64,000 nucleotides of DNA from Ichthyophis bannanicus. Lineage: Eukaryota; Chordata; Amphibia; Gymnophiona; Ichthyophiidae. Position 1 is the first letter of the stretch. The number at the start of each line of letters is the position of its first letter. The stretch lies in NCBI GenBank assembly GCA_033557465.1, contig CM066032.1, positions 61,416,955-61,480,954 on the forward strand, in the 5' to 3' direction. Shown piece by piece: positions 52,403 through 63,673 of the stretch. The position numbers and the translations under genes are program-made. Below the pieces are notes generated by a model. The model made no database searches and was not told the origin of the DNA. It saw only the letters and a list, made by a program, of their open reading frames with translations.

Positions 52403-53065
52403 GGGACTCCCAACTAGAGATGCCTAGAGGAGGTATCAGCATGTTGCAAATCTAATAGATGGGCCATGCTATTTCCCAGAACTTCAGGCATCCAAGGGAT
52501 GGAGGGTAGGAGTTGAATTAAAAAGGGTGTGCTGTGGAACAGCTTGACTAAACAAGGCACCTAGAGGGGAGTCCTTGTGTAGATCATAAATGTTAGTAAA
52601 AATTGAATTCCAATTTTCTAATGTGGACCTTATTCAAAAGTATTGCGAAAGTATTTGTTGAGGCTAATAAGGGTCTGGTGCTAAGAGCCAGTACATTAGC
52701 CTCAAAGAAATTACCTCCCTGTGAAGTAGAGGAAAATAAATTTTGCAATACAGGCAGAGGTCAGAAGCCTTAATGGCTAGAACTAATCCCAGAAGAAAAA
52801 ACTGGGGGAGTTTAATGAGGTTGGACCTTGGAGGAGAAGCTAAAGCTTCTGTAGGCCAAAGTTTGAAGCTCTTTGTCCTTTGGAGCAGAAAAAGGCTCTA
52901 GGAAAGAGAGGAGATAAATCTGACTGGTTTGCAGGAAAAAGAATGGGTCTTTAAGACCCCTCTATCCAAATGAAAGAAAGAAACATTTGTAGTAGGCGGT
53001 GTAGCCTCCAATTTCTTGAAGATCAGTAATGTCTTCCCTAAGTGATGTCACTTAGGATAATGATT
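52403..53065 (-). other. Decayed DIRS-AC recombinase region
   Basis: By position this should be YR; short matches to 22740-22870 (CTCCC...GAGATGCCT, GGATGGAGGGTAGGA) remain near 52405-52570, but no catalytic motif is readable. Confidence 0.5.
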
Positions 53066-53290
53066 TTATTTATTTTATTTATTTATTTAACATGTTTTAT
53101 ATACCGTCTTTCTACAAATCAAAACGGTTTACATAGAACAATAAAAGGCAGTATATTTCAACTGTTTACAAGGAACGAATAACAGGGTACAGAATAAAAC
53201 ATGAAAAACAAAATTATATTATACAATTAATTACAGTGAACAGTGAATAACTATTTACATATTTACATGGAGAGCTTCAGATGTAACGTA
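53066..53290 (-). repeat. L2-type LINE 3' tail in DIRS-AC
   Basis: TTTATTTATTTATTTAAC then TATACCGTCTTTCTACAAAT and AACGGTTTACATAG. Confidence 0.7.
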
Positions 53291-53794
53291 ACCGGAAAGG
53301 CTACGGTAAAAGAAGGTAGTTTCTAATTACCATAGAAATTGGCTGTCCATTTAGAACGCTATGGTACGCTGGAACAGCATTAATATGGACAGTAACAAAT
53401 CTTTCAGAGTCAGATGTATATGTGTGTTATATCTATCTATCTATCTACCTAGAGAGAGAGAGAGAGAGAGAGAGATTCACTTAATAACAAGAAAGGGTAA
53501 GACCTGCTTGAGAATATGAATAGAGAATCTCTTTCTGGTTACATGTGGAAGAACCATGGAGAAGGTTACATGGAAACCAGTGGAATGTTCTTACTTAGAA
53601 GGAGAGGTCTAGATTTCTTTAAAAATTCTAGCCTTGGAATAACCAGAAATGGAGACCTACGTGAAGGGGTGCAGAGGAGATCCTTAGTCTTAAGACTACA
53701 AGTCTGAATCCTTCTATAACTTGAAAACGGGGGCGCTGGGTGAGAATGTCCACAGTCTTGGCAAAGGCAAATATTAATATGACTTGCAAAGGAT
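53291..53794 (-). other. Decayed DIRS-AC interior with microsatellite
   Basis: (TCTA)n and (AG)n runs at 53432-53474. The remaining sequence is not recognised as coding. Confidence 0.45.
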
Positions 53795-54411
53795 TGTGGG
53801 AAATGTAGTCCATTCATACCAGAATCAGCCGTTCACAATAAATTAGTTGTGCTTGCTTGAGTGTAAAGCAAAGAAAATATATTTTATTTATGGGGTTATT
53901 TCTCCCAACACAGATTTGCTTGGTAGCACAAAAAGGATACTTGCTTTCAGTATTATACTTAGAAAAACAAATCAGGAAAAACAACAATTGAACTTCTTAA
54001 TCAATCAAATCAAACAATAAAGACCTTGATGGGAACAGAAAGGTCTTTTCTGTAGGCTCCTGCTAATATCTTTTAGCAGTGCTTCAAAAACAAACAAAAC
54101 CCATAAAGTAAGAAAAAAAACCTGTTCTTTTTCAGGGATAACTTCTTGTATCTTCACACACACCCAGAAGTGTCCCTTCAGAGCTCACAGGCAATTAGGC
54201 AAGGCTCAATTGCTAACAATTACCCAGCTGCAAACCTCTTGGCTGGTTTACTTTCTATTACGTGGCTCAAATCATACTCAGAAGCTTTTCTGAGTAGATC
54301 AAAGAACAAGTTTATATTTCTTTGTGATGGTTGTTGTATTTTGTGACAGCATATTACCACAGAAGTTTAGACAGAGAGCAATCCATGTATTCACACTGCT
54401 CATTTACAACA
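53795..54411 (-). repeat. Probable 3' LTR of an LTR retrotransposon
   Basis: On the minus strand a purine tract GAAGAAGAGGGGGA (complement of 54412-54425) directly precedes TGTTGTAAATGAGC, a normal LTR start. AATAAA signals lie near the other end, which I place loosely near 53795. No second LTR is found, so this is inference from one end. Confidence 0.45.
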
Positions 54412-55289
54412 TCCCCCTCTTCTTCAACTATCATAGATTCAATATCATGGATTGGCACAGAGGAATTTCTCAATGGAGCACTCTCAGGACAATACTTGTT
54501 TCCCTGCTGTCTTCCAAGTGAAAAGCTAGGGCATAGATCCGTGTTCATACCTGAGCTTCCATTGCTGTTAGAGTTCCTCTCCAAATATCCTGGCCAGTAT
54601 GTAGTCCAGTTTTTATGTCCAGCCTTCCAATCAAGATCCCTGGACACTGGGTCTCTCTTCACATACCTTCTTGCACTGGTCTTAGGGTCCCTTCCACTTG
54701 CAGCCGTCTCCCTCACAGGTGCCGTCCGGGGATTCCTGGCTCTGCAACCCCACTCCTCTGGCTTTCCCCAGTCCAATGGTGTATGCTTGCCTCTGAAATG
54801 CCTCCCAGTATATGTACTGCTATGGACTCTTTTAGACCTCCAAGGTGCTTTTCTCTTCCTTCTTCCAAAGTGTTTCTTACTCTCTCTGTCCGTCAGTTCT
54901 GGCTTCTGCTGATGATCATGATGATGAGAATGATCAAGATGATTCTGCTGTGTAGAATAAGCTTTACTTTTAACCTGTTTAGAGGGATGCTCCACCCTAG
55001 CACAGCGCAGCTGTGCTGAATCAAGCCCTGCCCTTGGAGATGAGTGCTTGGGGATTACCTCATAGCCCTCCTGATTGAACTCACGTTTCCCCACTTCAGC
55101 TCTTCTAATGGCTGTTGGAAACCTGGTGCATTCTGGGACTGGTAGTCTTTTATGGAAACATTCTGTTTTATTATTTCTACCAGAAAAGACAGGGTGCTTG
55201 TTCAGAGTCACTTCACCTCTATTATAGCTCCTTCCTGAACTATGATAAGCTTCCTTATCACAAACTTCAGGGTGGAGAAGACGACGCAA
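54354..55289 (-). pseudogene. Unrecognised 311-codon frame before the LTR
   Basis: Open for 311 codons on the minus strand; its last about 20 codons read through the purine tract into the LTR (MIVEEEGDVVNEQ), as the last gene of many LTR retrotransposons does. The protein is basic, Arg/Ser/His-rich, with a histidine run (HSHHHDHQ), a basic patch (RRKRKAP), and no CCHC knuckle, protease, RT or integrase motif I can see. I do not recognise the family. Alternatively it is a chance open frame in GC-richer sequence. Confidence 0.35.
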
Positions 55290-55299
55290 TATAAGGGGA

Positions 55300-56620
55300 T
55301 ACCATGTTTACCCCTCTATTAGGGCAATATGAGTAACATGCGTTCTTTGTTCAGCATAAGCTTCAATGAAGTATTAGGAATTAGAAGGAATGCACTAGAC
55401 AAGGACCGACTGCAGTGAAAAGGAATGCATCCCTGTTGTAAGAGTCCCACTGGAGATGTGGAACAACCCAGGGAATTGAGCAATTCTTTATGCTTTCACG
55501 TGGTCTAAGCCCTGGTTCCTTTCCCTTAAAAGGAAATTTTAAGGAAGATGGCAAGAGTAGGAAAAACCAGTCATGTAGGAGCATGACTGAGCAAAGCCTT
55601 TTTAACCATCTGGAAGTTACCTCCTAGGAATGGCTCTGACGCTCTCTGGCAAAGGCCCATAGTTGCAGAGCTTTTTTGTATAATTGCAGAGAGCATATTG
55701 TAGGTTGCTTAGGTGAGATCTGGCTGTTTAATTGCCAGTGTGCAACCTAATCTATTCTGTTGGAGCCAAAAAGAATTGAAGATGGCTAAGAATAGTAGAC
55801 AGGCCGGTTGCCTGCAATGATAAATTGTAGACTTGTAGAAAGACGGTATATAAAAACTGTTAAATAAATAAATAAATTGTCCAAGTAGGTTTTGGAACAC
55901 CTCTTGGAATTATTTGTTATTAAGGCAGCAGAAAAAGTTAGGTCCTATAGTTTGGAAAAGGACCGATAGACATAATTAGGAGTGGTAAAACTCAATTATG
56001 GTCTGATAAGCTGTCTTAAAAGAAATATTTGAGAAGATTGCAAAGGGGAAGAAAGCTCTGTATGGAAACCACTTACTGGAGTAGGTTTTGAAGAAAATCC
56101 TATGGGCTTAAAAAGTAAGCCCTCCAGTTGAATAGTATCACACTTAGACTGAATGTCTCGACTAAGAGGGATAGAAAGTAATACAGAGTTGTGAAGATTT
56201 ACAATTTGGTAAGTCTCTGAAAAAAGTAAAGCCCCCCTGCAGTCAAAAGGATGAGATATCCTCGTACAGGAAAACTGTCAAGGTGAAGGGCATAGCCTAC
56301 CTTGTTATTAGTTGTTTCTCCTCTTTTTCCTTCAAAAAGGAGAGGAGAAAACCTGTTACCTGTAGGGCATGATTATCCTCAATAGCTCTAGGAGCTAAAA
56401 GAATGGATTTCTCTTGTGGCAAGAGATTCATGCCTAGAGTCGAGGATTGAGTCAGTGTATCACTGATCTCTCAGTAAGGATGAGATGAACTGCAGATGCT
56501 TCTGTTGATAAGAAGTAGGTTAGCGGTTCTAAACCTCAAACAGGAAAAAGAGATTTAATGAATAAAATATCAGAAACCCTGCAACTGCTGGGTTTGCTGA
56601 GCCTGTTGAGGTTTTGATTT
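55300..56620 (-). other. Decayed DIRS-AC RT/RNase H region
   Basis: Short matches to DIRS-A1 RNase H (TGACGCTCTCTGGCAAAGGC near 55635) show what it was. A small LINE-tail-like piece with ...GACGGTATATAAAAACTGTT lies at 55830-55876. No open frame. Confidence 0.5.
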
Positions 56621-56622
56621 TC

Positions 56623-58390
56623 TTAGCCTGGTTTGATGTTGCCCTTCTTTGGAAACATCTGCATGATGGGTAGAAGATGGATAAAACTTTTTTCCCTTAG
56701 GGGGATAAAGTTTTTAGGAGATTTTTTAGTAGCTGGGATAGAGGAAAGTTTTGACAATCCTCTGAAAGCAACAATATCAGTGTTTAACTGATTAACTTGG
56801 AATAAGGCATCCTTGTTAAATAGATTTTCACCAGTACAAGGAGTATTTCCCAGCCTTTCTTGTACCCATTTGTCCAAGTCTGAAGCTTGGAGCCAGGCCA
56901 TGCGTCGTGCCCCTATGGCTACAGCAGAGGTTCTGCTAATAGACTCAAAACAGTCCAGGGAAGCACGATTAAGGAACTCAGAGATATTTTGAGCATGACT
57001 GACTAATAAGAAATAGTCTGCTCTATTATGTTCTTGAAGAAAAGGGGTCAAAAGCTTTAAATTCTTTGTGACCTCTTCAAGAGATAATCCCATATAGAAA
57101 ATATATGAGATAATTCTCGCTGAAAGCATAGATGCCTGGAAGCATCGACGTCTAAAGGCATCTAAAATCCTAGACTCACGACCTGGCGGATAAGAGGAGT
57201 GCTTCTTTGCACTCTTAATACGCCTCATTGCTGATTCTACAACAATAGAATGATGAGGAAGTTGAGTCTTTTGAAAACCTGGAGAAGGTGGCACCTTGTA
57301 CATAGTGTCAAGTGTTTTAGAAGTTGGGGATAACGTTAAAGGAGTTTCCCACATTCTTAATAGTAGATCCTGTAAGATCTGATGCAAAGGAAGCATGATC
57401 ACCTCCTTTGGAATCCAGGGGAATTGCAGAGTTTCTGAATCCCCTGGTATAGATTCTTTACGAGGTATAGAAATGGCAAGTAACTTTGCCATATCAAGCA
57501 GAAAAGCTTGAAAAGAAATCTCTCCTGAGGAGGACCCCCTGAAATGAGGGGTAAAGGCTAGAATTGTTGAAAATTCAGCCTTGGTACCGATGGATTCATC
57601 CCAGTCATCGGGATCGGAAGACTTGAAAGGATGAAGCATCGGATTTTCTTTAAAGCAACGTCCTCGGTACCGCCCGAGGTCGGTACCAAAACGAGTCGGT
57701 ACCGAATCCTCCATACTAGAGAGCGATTCCAGGCTCGGCATCAAAGGAAGCGGAGTCTGTCGAAGCAAGCATCGACGGTACCGACACCGGTGCCGATGTC
57801 GATACCGAAGCCGATACTGAAGGAACGGTCTGCTACAACTCTAGCGGTACCAAAGTAGCTGAGAGCGCTAGACTACGTTCATCGGTGAGGAGTGTTTCAT
57901 CCATCACCATAGCCGATGCTGGGGTGTCGGTACCGCTCAAAGCGGCCACAACCACCGAGCATGGCCCAGGTATGTCCATGGAGGTAAGAACCTCGGGAAC
58001 AACCTGAAGCCCCGTTAATGTTTTGGAGCCCGAAGACTCCCGCCGGGGCTTTATTACCAAAATGTCCTCGAAGGCAACGCCAGAGGCATCTCGATGCTTA
58101 GAAGGAGATCTAACTCTCGAGGACTGGCTAGTCTTAACAGACTTTTGTTTGGTTACCTGATCCTGTGAAAAAGAAGATATTCTGGCTGGTGACATCTAGT
58201 CCGATGTGAACCGGGTATCGAGTTGTGCTCGATCCTGAAGACTTCTTCTGTTTGAGCTCCAGCAGGAGAGACACTCCAGTGGGCAATGGTCAGGACCTAA
58301 ACATTTTAGACACCAAGTATGAGTGTCTAAAAATATATTTGCACCACCACACTTTGAGCATTTCTTAAGGAGAGTGGCTGGCTTTTCCAT
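56623..58390 (-). pseudogene. DIRS-AC Gag
   Basis: Three frames: 58390-58196 with the zinc-binding module LLKKCSKCGGAN and WCLKCLGPDHCPLECLSC starting at MEK; 58195-57833 with SSRVRSPSKHRDASG; and, after a frameshift, 57768-56623 (381 codons) with YKVPPSPGFQKTQLPHHSIV, RSRSSYPPGRE-like block and NTPCTGENLFNKDA. One stop and one frameshift separate them. Order and motifs match DIRS-A1 Gag throughout. Confidence 0.82.
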
Positions 58391-58599
58391 AATGGAAGGA
58401 TAGAGGCCTAGTGACCTAGAAACCGTCAGGCACTAAACAGGAAAAATTCTTTAGAAAAAAAGAGGAAATTTTTAGTCCAAAGAAAGAAAAGCACCGGCGG
58501 TACCGGTGGCATCGAGGGAAGGCAGACGTGACCACAAAAAACAAGAATAAAAAAGAAGAATTTTCTGCGGTGACAGGAATACGTCCTGCCGGCTCTGCG

Positions 58600-58769
58600 G
58601 AAAACGAAAAACTGATGAGAGGGAAGTGAATGGGCGGGAAGGCAGTGCGCATGCGTGTGGGATGCTCCCAAAGGCTTTCTTTTTGGATGCTGGGGAGCGT
58701 TCCCACGCAGGCTCCGTCGGTACCGATGTACCCATATCTGAAGACTTATTCCTGCTGGTTCCTGGAGAT
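58600..58769 (-). repeat. DIRS-AC gag-side terminal repeat
   Basis: GGCTCCGTCGGTACCGATG...GTTCCTGGAGAT, complement of 52050-52200. Confidence 0.8.
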
Positions 58770-60986
58770 TATTCAAGGTGCGGTCTCACCAGGGAACGAT
58801 ATAGAGGCATTATAATATGTTTTGTTTTATTTTCCATTCCTTTCCTTATGATACCTAGCATTCTATTTGCTCTCTTGGCCGCTGCTGCACACTGAGTCGA
58901 GGGTTTTAACATGGTATCCACAATGACGCCTAAATCTTTTTCCTGGGTGATGGTTCCTAATGTGGAACCTTGCATTGTGTAACCATAGTTTGGGCTGTTC
59001 TTCCTTAGGTGCATAACTTTGCACTTGTCCACATTAAATTTCATCTGCCATTTTGATGCCCAGTCTTCCAATTTATCAAAATCCTCTTGCAATTTTCCAC
59101 AATCCTCATGGGTTTTAACAACTTTAAATAGTTTTGTGCCATCTGCAAATTTGATAACCTCACTCGTTATTCCACTTTCTAGGTCATTTATGAATATGTC
59201 AAAAAGCAGCGGACCCAGCACAAATCCCTGGGGTACACCACTATTCACCTTTCTCCATTGGGAAAATTGGCCATTTAGCCCTACCCTCTATCTTTTAACC
59301 AGTTCCTGATCCACAGTAGTAAACTACCTCCTATCCCATGACTCTTTAGTTTTGCCAAAAGTCTCTGATGAGGGACCTTGTCAAAGGCTTTCTGAAAGTC
59401 CAGATACACTATATCAACCGACTCACCTTTGTCCACCTGTTTATTCACACCTTCAAAAAAACATAACAGATTAGTAAGACAAGATCTTCCTTGTCTAAAG
59501 CCATGTTGGCTGTCTCCCATTAGGCCTTGACTATCTACATGCTGAGTAATTATATTCTTTATGATGGTTTCTACCATTTTTCCCGGTAATGACATCAGGC
59601 TCACCGGTCTGTAGTTTCCCGGATCACCCCTGGAACCCTTTTTAAAAATTGGTGTTACATTGGCGATCCTCCAATCTTCAGGTATTAGAGATGATTTTAA
59701 TGATAGTTCACAGATTACTAATAGCAGGTCTGCAATCTCATATTTCAGTTCTTTCAACACCCTTTGATGTATACCATCCAGCCCAGGTGATTTGCTACTC
59801 TTCAGTTTATCTTATAGTTGTAATACATCTTCCCGATGTATCGATATTTCCTTCAATTCTTCCGCACCTTTAAATACCACTTCAGTCATAGGTAACATCC
59901 CTACATCTTTCTCAGTAAAGACCGAAGCAAAGAATTCATTCAGTCTCTCCGCTATCGCCTTGTCGCCTCTTAGTGCCCCTTTAACCCCTCTATCATCTAA
60001 TGGACCAACTGACTCTCTCACAGGTTTTTTGCTACGAATTTACTTGAAAACGTTTTTATTTTGCGTTTTTGCTTCCGCGGCAAGCTTCTTCTCAAATTCT
60101 CCCTTTGCCTGCCTTATCAATGCCTTGCATTTGACTTGCCAGTGCTTGTGCTGTTTCCAGGTTTCGTCGTTTGGCTCTTTTTTCCATTTCCTGAAAGATG
60201 CTTTTTTGGCAACAACAGCCTCTCTGACCCCACCTTTAAACCATGCTGGCAGTTTTTTGGACTTCCTTCCACTTTTCTTAAAGCGTGGAATACAGCTGGT
60301 CTGGGCTTCCAAGATAGTATTTTTCAACAACACCCAAGCTTGATGTAAGTCTTTAACCTTTGCAACTGCTCCTTTTAGTTTTTTTCTTAACTATTTTCCT
60401 CATTTTATGATAGTCTCCCTTTCGAAAGTTAAAAGGTAGTACTGTGGATTTCCTTACTATCCCTCCTCCACTAATTAAATCAAAGGTGATCAAGCTATGA
60501 TCACTATTGCCAAGTGGTCCCAACACCCTTATCTCTTGCACTAGATCTGGTGTTCCACTAAGGACTAGGTCTAATATGGCTTCCCCTCTGGTCGGTTCAT
60601 GAACCATCTGCTCCAAGAAGCAGTCATTTATTTCATCTAGGAACTTTATCTCCCTAGCATGTCCTGCCATGACACTGACCCAGTCGATACCAAGGTAATT
60701 GAAATCACCCATTATTATTACTGCACTATAACGTTTGTTCATTCTGGCCAGGCGGTCGATAGTACACCCCCACTGCCATCGTCTTTCCCTTTTTACATGG
60801 AATTTCAATCCATAGAGATTCTACAGCAAATTTTGTTTCCCGCAAAACTTTAATCCTTTCTGACTCAATGCCCTCTCTAACATAGAGTGCAACCCCTCCA
60901 CCAATTTGATCAGCTCTATCATTAAGATATAGTTTGTACCCAGGTGTCACAGTGTCCCACTGGTTGTACTCTTTCCACCATGTCAC
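58770..60986 (-). pseudogene. CR1-gamma endonuclease C-terminus and reverse transcriptase
   Basis: Order on the minus strand: endonuclease pieces (60986-60726 with GGGVALYVREGIESERI and YYRPPGQNEQ; 60808-60353 with IIMGDFNYLGIDWVS and GNSDHSLITFDL), linker (60333-60040), then RT (59760-59281 with [42 protein letters not shown]; 59248-58769 with SGVPQGFVLGPLLF). The catalytic FADD reads FADG (IKFADGTKLFKVV), so the second aspartate is lost. Several stops and frameshifts are also present. Confidence 0.85.
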
Positions 60987-61037
60987 TGATATTCCAATAA
61001 TATCAAACCTCTCATTTAGTGCTTTATATTCTAACTC

Positions 61038-62047
61038 ATATACCAGAACACGTGATCGTTCTCTTGCGCAATCTTATATTGATCAAGAAGCAACAGTTCG
61101 AACGGAACAAGAAGAAACAGAATGGTTTAAAATAAGCAAAGGTGTAAGACAAGGCTGCATACTTTCCCCCTACCTGTTTAATTTGTATGCAGAACAAATC
61201 ATCAGAGAAGCAGGATTGTATGAAGAGAACAGAGGTGTGAAGATTGGTGGAAGACTCATCAACAACTTTCGCTATGCTGATACTACATTACTGGCTGAAA
61301 GTGAAGATGATCTGAAACATTTGGTTCTCACAGTCAAAGAACATAGTCTCAAAATGGGCCTGCACCTTAATGTAAAGAAGACAAAGATCATGACAACTGG
61401 CATAATCAACAGGTTCATCGTTGAAGGAGAAGAAATTGAAATTGTGAACAAATTTAACCTACTTGGATCAACTATCAATAAAGAAGCAACAAGCAGTCAA
61501 GAAATCAGATGACGCATTGCTCATGGCAGAATGGCTAAGAAAGACCTAGATAAGATTCTCAAGAGCAGAGATGTCTCTCTCCATACAAAGATTCGACTTG
61601 TTCAAGCCATGGTATTTTCAATAACATCATATGGATGTGAAAGCTGGACAGTGAAAAAGATAGACAGGAAGAAAATTGATGCCTTTGAATTATGGTGCTG
61701 GCGGCGAATACTGTGTATACCATGGACTGCCCGAAGAACAAACCAGTCGGTACTAGAGGAGATCAAACCTAAGCTTTCTTTAGAAGCTCAGATGACAAGA
61801 CTTCGACTTTCATACTTTGGACACATCATGCGAAGACAGAGATCATTAGAGAAAGACCTCATGCTTGGCAAGATAGCAGGTCAACGCAAAAGAGGAAGGC
61901 CAGCAATGAGATGGATCGATTCAATAACAGCAGCTATGGGTACCAGTCTGTCAACAATGAGCCGCCTGACTGAAGACCGAACACAATTTAGGATAGCTAT
62001 CCAGAGGGTCGCCATGAGTCGACTCCGACTCGACAGCACTTAACAAC
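61038..62047 (+). mobile_element. RTE/BovB-like LINE, 5'-truncated
   Basis: A 1010-bp insertion flanked by the 10-bp duplication ATTCTAACTC (61028-61037 and 62048-62057). Frames 60934-61512 and 61531-62043 encode FKISKGVRQGCILSPYLFNL, the RT active-site region (FRYADTTLLAES, where YADD reads YADT), LHLNVKKTKIMTTG, YGCESWTVKKIDRKKIDAFE, WCWRRILCIPWTARRTNQSV and LSYFGHIMRRQRSLEKDLML. The block order is that of BovB/RTE elements. The last 40 bp (GGTCGCCATGAGTCGACTCC) are shared with the 5S SINE tail. Confidence 0.88.
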
Positions 62048-62057
62048 ATTCTAACTC

Positions 62058-62270
62058 TCCCATCTTACTTTTTAGACTTCTAGCATTTGCATACAAGCAT
62101 TTGAGAGACTGTTTTTTATTCATATTAATCTGGCTATTGGTAGGCATGGGTAATTTGGAATCTTTAAGTGCTGTCTGTTCCATACTCAAGGGCATTTGGG
62201 CTACTTTACTCTTTTTTGGAACCTCTCTGCTTTTGGTAGTATCCTTCAAGGATACATTCTTCCGAACCAT
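62058..62270 (-). pseudogene. CR1-gamma endonuclease N-terminus
   Basis: The frame includes LKCLYANARSLKSKMGELE, the conserved start of the CR1 apurinic-type endonuclease (N of YANARS is an active-site residue). The RTE insertion follows at once. Confidence 0.75.
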
Positions 62271-62340
62271 CCGCTGTTGGACGACTGTCGGCTTTCCCCT
62301 ATTATCTAGTTTAAAAGCTGCTCTATCTCCTTTTTAAAGG

Positions 62341-62658
62341 TTAATGCCAGCAGCCTGGTTCCATCCCAGTTAAGGTGAAGCCCATCCCTTCGGAAGAGCC
62401 CCTCCTTTCCTCAGAATGTTCCCCAGTTCCTAACAAATCCAAAACCTCATCTCTGCACCATTGTCTCATCCATGCATTGAGACTCCGGAGCTCTGCCTGC
62501 CTTTTGGGTCCTGCGCGTGAAACGGGAAGCATTTCGGAGAACGCTACCCTGGAAGTTCTGGATTTCAACTTGCTACCTAAAAACCTAAAGTTAGCCTCCA
62601 GAATCTCCCTACCACATTTTCCTTTTTCAGTAGATGTTAACACCAGGTGGCAGGTCAA
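62341..62658 (-). pseudogene. CR1-gamma ORF1 esterase-domain remnant
   Basis: The frame contains RTSRVAFSEMLPVSRAG and ELRSLNAWMRQWCRDE, which fit the SGNH-type esterase domain known in ORF1 of CR1 elements. The C-terminal DGxHLxxDGTRLLA-type block is out of frame (62341-62390), so at least one frameshift is present. The N-terminal catalytic serine block is not seen. This supports CR1-gamma being essentially full length. Confidence 0.65.
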
Positions 62659-62659
62659 A

Positions 62660-63089
62660 AGGCCGTTTTGAAAGACTCCTTCTATCCAAGCAAGGACTGT
62701 TAATCACCCAGGAAGTTGGTCACAGCTTACCTCAGCAGCACAGGCATAAATAGCTCAAACAGAGCTCTGTGATCCTCAGTCTTGAAGGACTAGAAAAGGG
62801 GACTGTTACTTCTGGAGAGAGATCTTCAATTGTGAGTATGTACTTCTGGGAATTTTCTGAAAGGAATTCTTTGTATTAAAGCTAATTAATCTGTGAACCC
62901 AGTGTTTTTTGTTAAATCAGTCAGGGTCTAGTAGCAGCAGTTTAAGGTTAACTTTAAAACACAGAAGCCCAGCAGAGAGCTTGTAGTTTAAATTTAATTG
63001 TCACTCAGGGCCTAGCATCAGCAAAGTACTTTTAGTTTAAATTTAAAACACAGAAGAGAGCTTTCTGGTTAAATTTGGAACCCAGCAAT
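62660..63089 (-). promoter_or_regulatory. CR1-gamma 5'UTR with tandem units
   Basis: About 430 bp between ORF1 and the target duplication. Two related units with CAGGGTCTAGTAGCAGCAG / CAGGGCCTAGCATCAGCAA and AAAACACAGAAG lie at about 62929-63000 and 63003-63070. They could be promoter monomers. Confidence 0.5.
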
Positions 63090-63110
63090 TTTGTCACTGC
63101 TCTGTTACAT

Positions 63111-63215
63111 CCCCAGAGGTTCGGGACTGGACTGGAGGGACGATAAGGAAGATGAAATTAGACTTACCTCCTAATTGTTGTACCTTGAGGAACTCCAGTC
63201 CAGTCCCGTATCCCG
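63111..63215 (+). repeat. DIRS-B internal complementary region
   Basis: Complement of the 39313 end (GGACGATAAGGAA) joined to the complement of the 63673 end (GATGAAATTAGACTTACC). Confidence 0.8.
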
Positions 63216-63519
63216 CCCCAAGAATCTGTGTTTTGGACTAGAGCCTGAAGTGAACAGGTATGGTATTCTTCAGGGTAAGCTAAAAAGTGGTAATAAGACT
63301 TACAGTTCCTAAGGGGTGGGATAGGTGAATGGGGAGGCTAAGGAATCAAGATCCTCTCAAGGAGGGCGGCGCACCTTAGCTGGGCTTCAGAAAGACTTAA
63401 AAGAACGAGTACACTTTCTCATGTTTAGTTAATAGTTTTTAATTGTTAAAATTGATGGTTATGTTTGCTTCTTAATTGTTGCTCCGGTAAGTCTGCTTTG
63501 TCAATAGGTTACTGGAGTG

Positions 63520-63673
63520 AGGAGGCGGTCCCTTGGGTAGTTATACCAGTGTCATCAAAAGAATGATGTTACTCAGTCTCCAAGCTGCTAGAGGAGGTAC
63601 TAAACCCCAGAGGTTCGGGACTGGACTGGAGTTCCTCAAGGAACAACAATTAGCAGGTAAGTCTAATTTCACC
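63520..63673 (+). repeat. DIRS-B YR-side terminal repeat
   Basis: Complement of 39313-39500, ending GTCTAATTTCACC. The host CR1-alpha resumes at 63674. Confidence 0.8.

Larger units (their letters stand above)
52033..58769 (-). mobile_element. DIRS-AC: decayed DIRS copy inside CR1-gamma
   Basis: A 6.7-kb minus-strand element with YR-side end AGCACAGTTACTTAC (52033), ICR (52308-52402), decayed YR and RT, readable gag, and gag-side end CTGGAGAT (58769). Removing it restores CACACAATATTCAAGG exactly as in uninterrupted CR1, with no duplication and no loss. It contains a LINE tail (53066-53290) and an LTR-retrotransposon fragment (about 53795-55300). Confidence 0.88.
51431..63089 (-). mobile_element. 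CR1-gamma: near full-length CR1 LINE holding DIRS-AC and an RTE
   Basis: Flanked by the 7-bp duplication TTTGTCA (51424-51430 and 63090-63096), so both ends are original. Without its insertions it is about 3.9 kb: 5'UTR (62660-63089), ORF1 remnant (62341-62658), endonuclease and RT, 3'UTR and tail at 51431. ORF2 is broken by several stops and frameshifts in addition to the insertions. DIRS-AC cuts it at 52032/58770 and RTE at 61037/62048. Confidence 0.88.
39313..63673 (+). mobile_element. DIRS-B: plus-strand DIRS element carrying many nested insertions
   Basis: Terminal repeats 39313-39500 and 63520-63673, gag, RT, RNase H, MT, YR and ICR (63111-63215) in that order. Inserted inside it are L2-alpha (41122-42166), the MITE/CR1-beta/L2-beta nest (44163-49733) and CR1-gamma (51431-63089). 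The ends come from the ICR junction (GATAAGGAA|GATGAAATTAG). There is no target duplication: the flanks rebuild CR1-alpha. Genes are broken by frameshifts, so it is inactive. Confidence 0.88.

Noticed and set aside
53432..53474. Tandem repeat array as a CRISPR or satellite
   Set aside because: Simple (TCTA)n/(AG)n microsatellite; no spacers and the genome is eukaryotic.
54331..54912. Plus-strand 193-codon hydrophobic frame
   Set aside because: Opposite the basic 311-codon frame, without homologous motifs; the other strand fits the LTR context better.
58196..58390. Zinc-finger host gene
   Set aside because: Aligns with the N-terminal module of DIRS Gag in A1 and A2 and lies in DIRS order.
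59792..60343. Plus-strand 183-codon frame
   Set aside because: Reverse-strand shadow of CR1-gamma; the same shadow appears opposite CR1-beta at 44183-44734.
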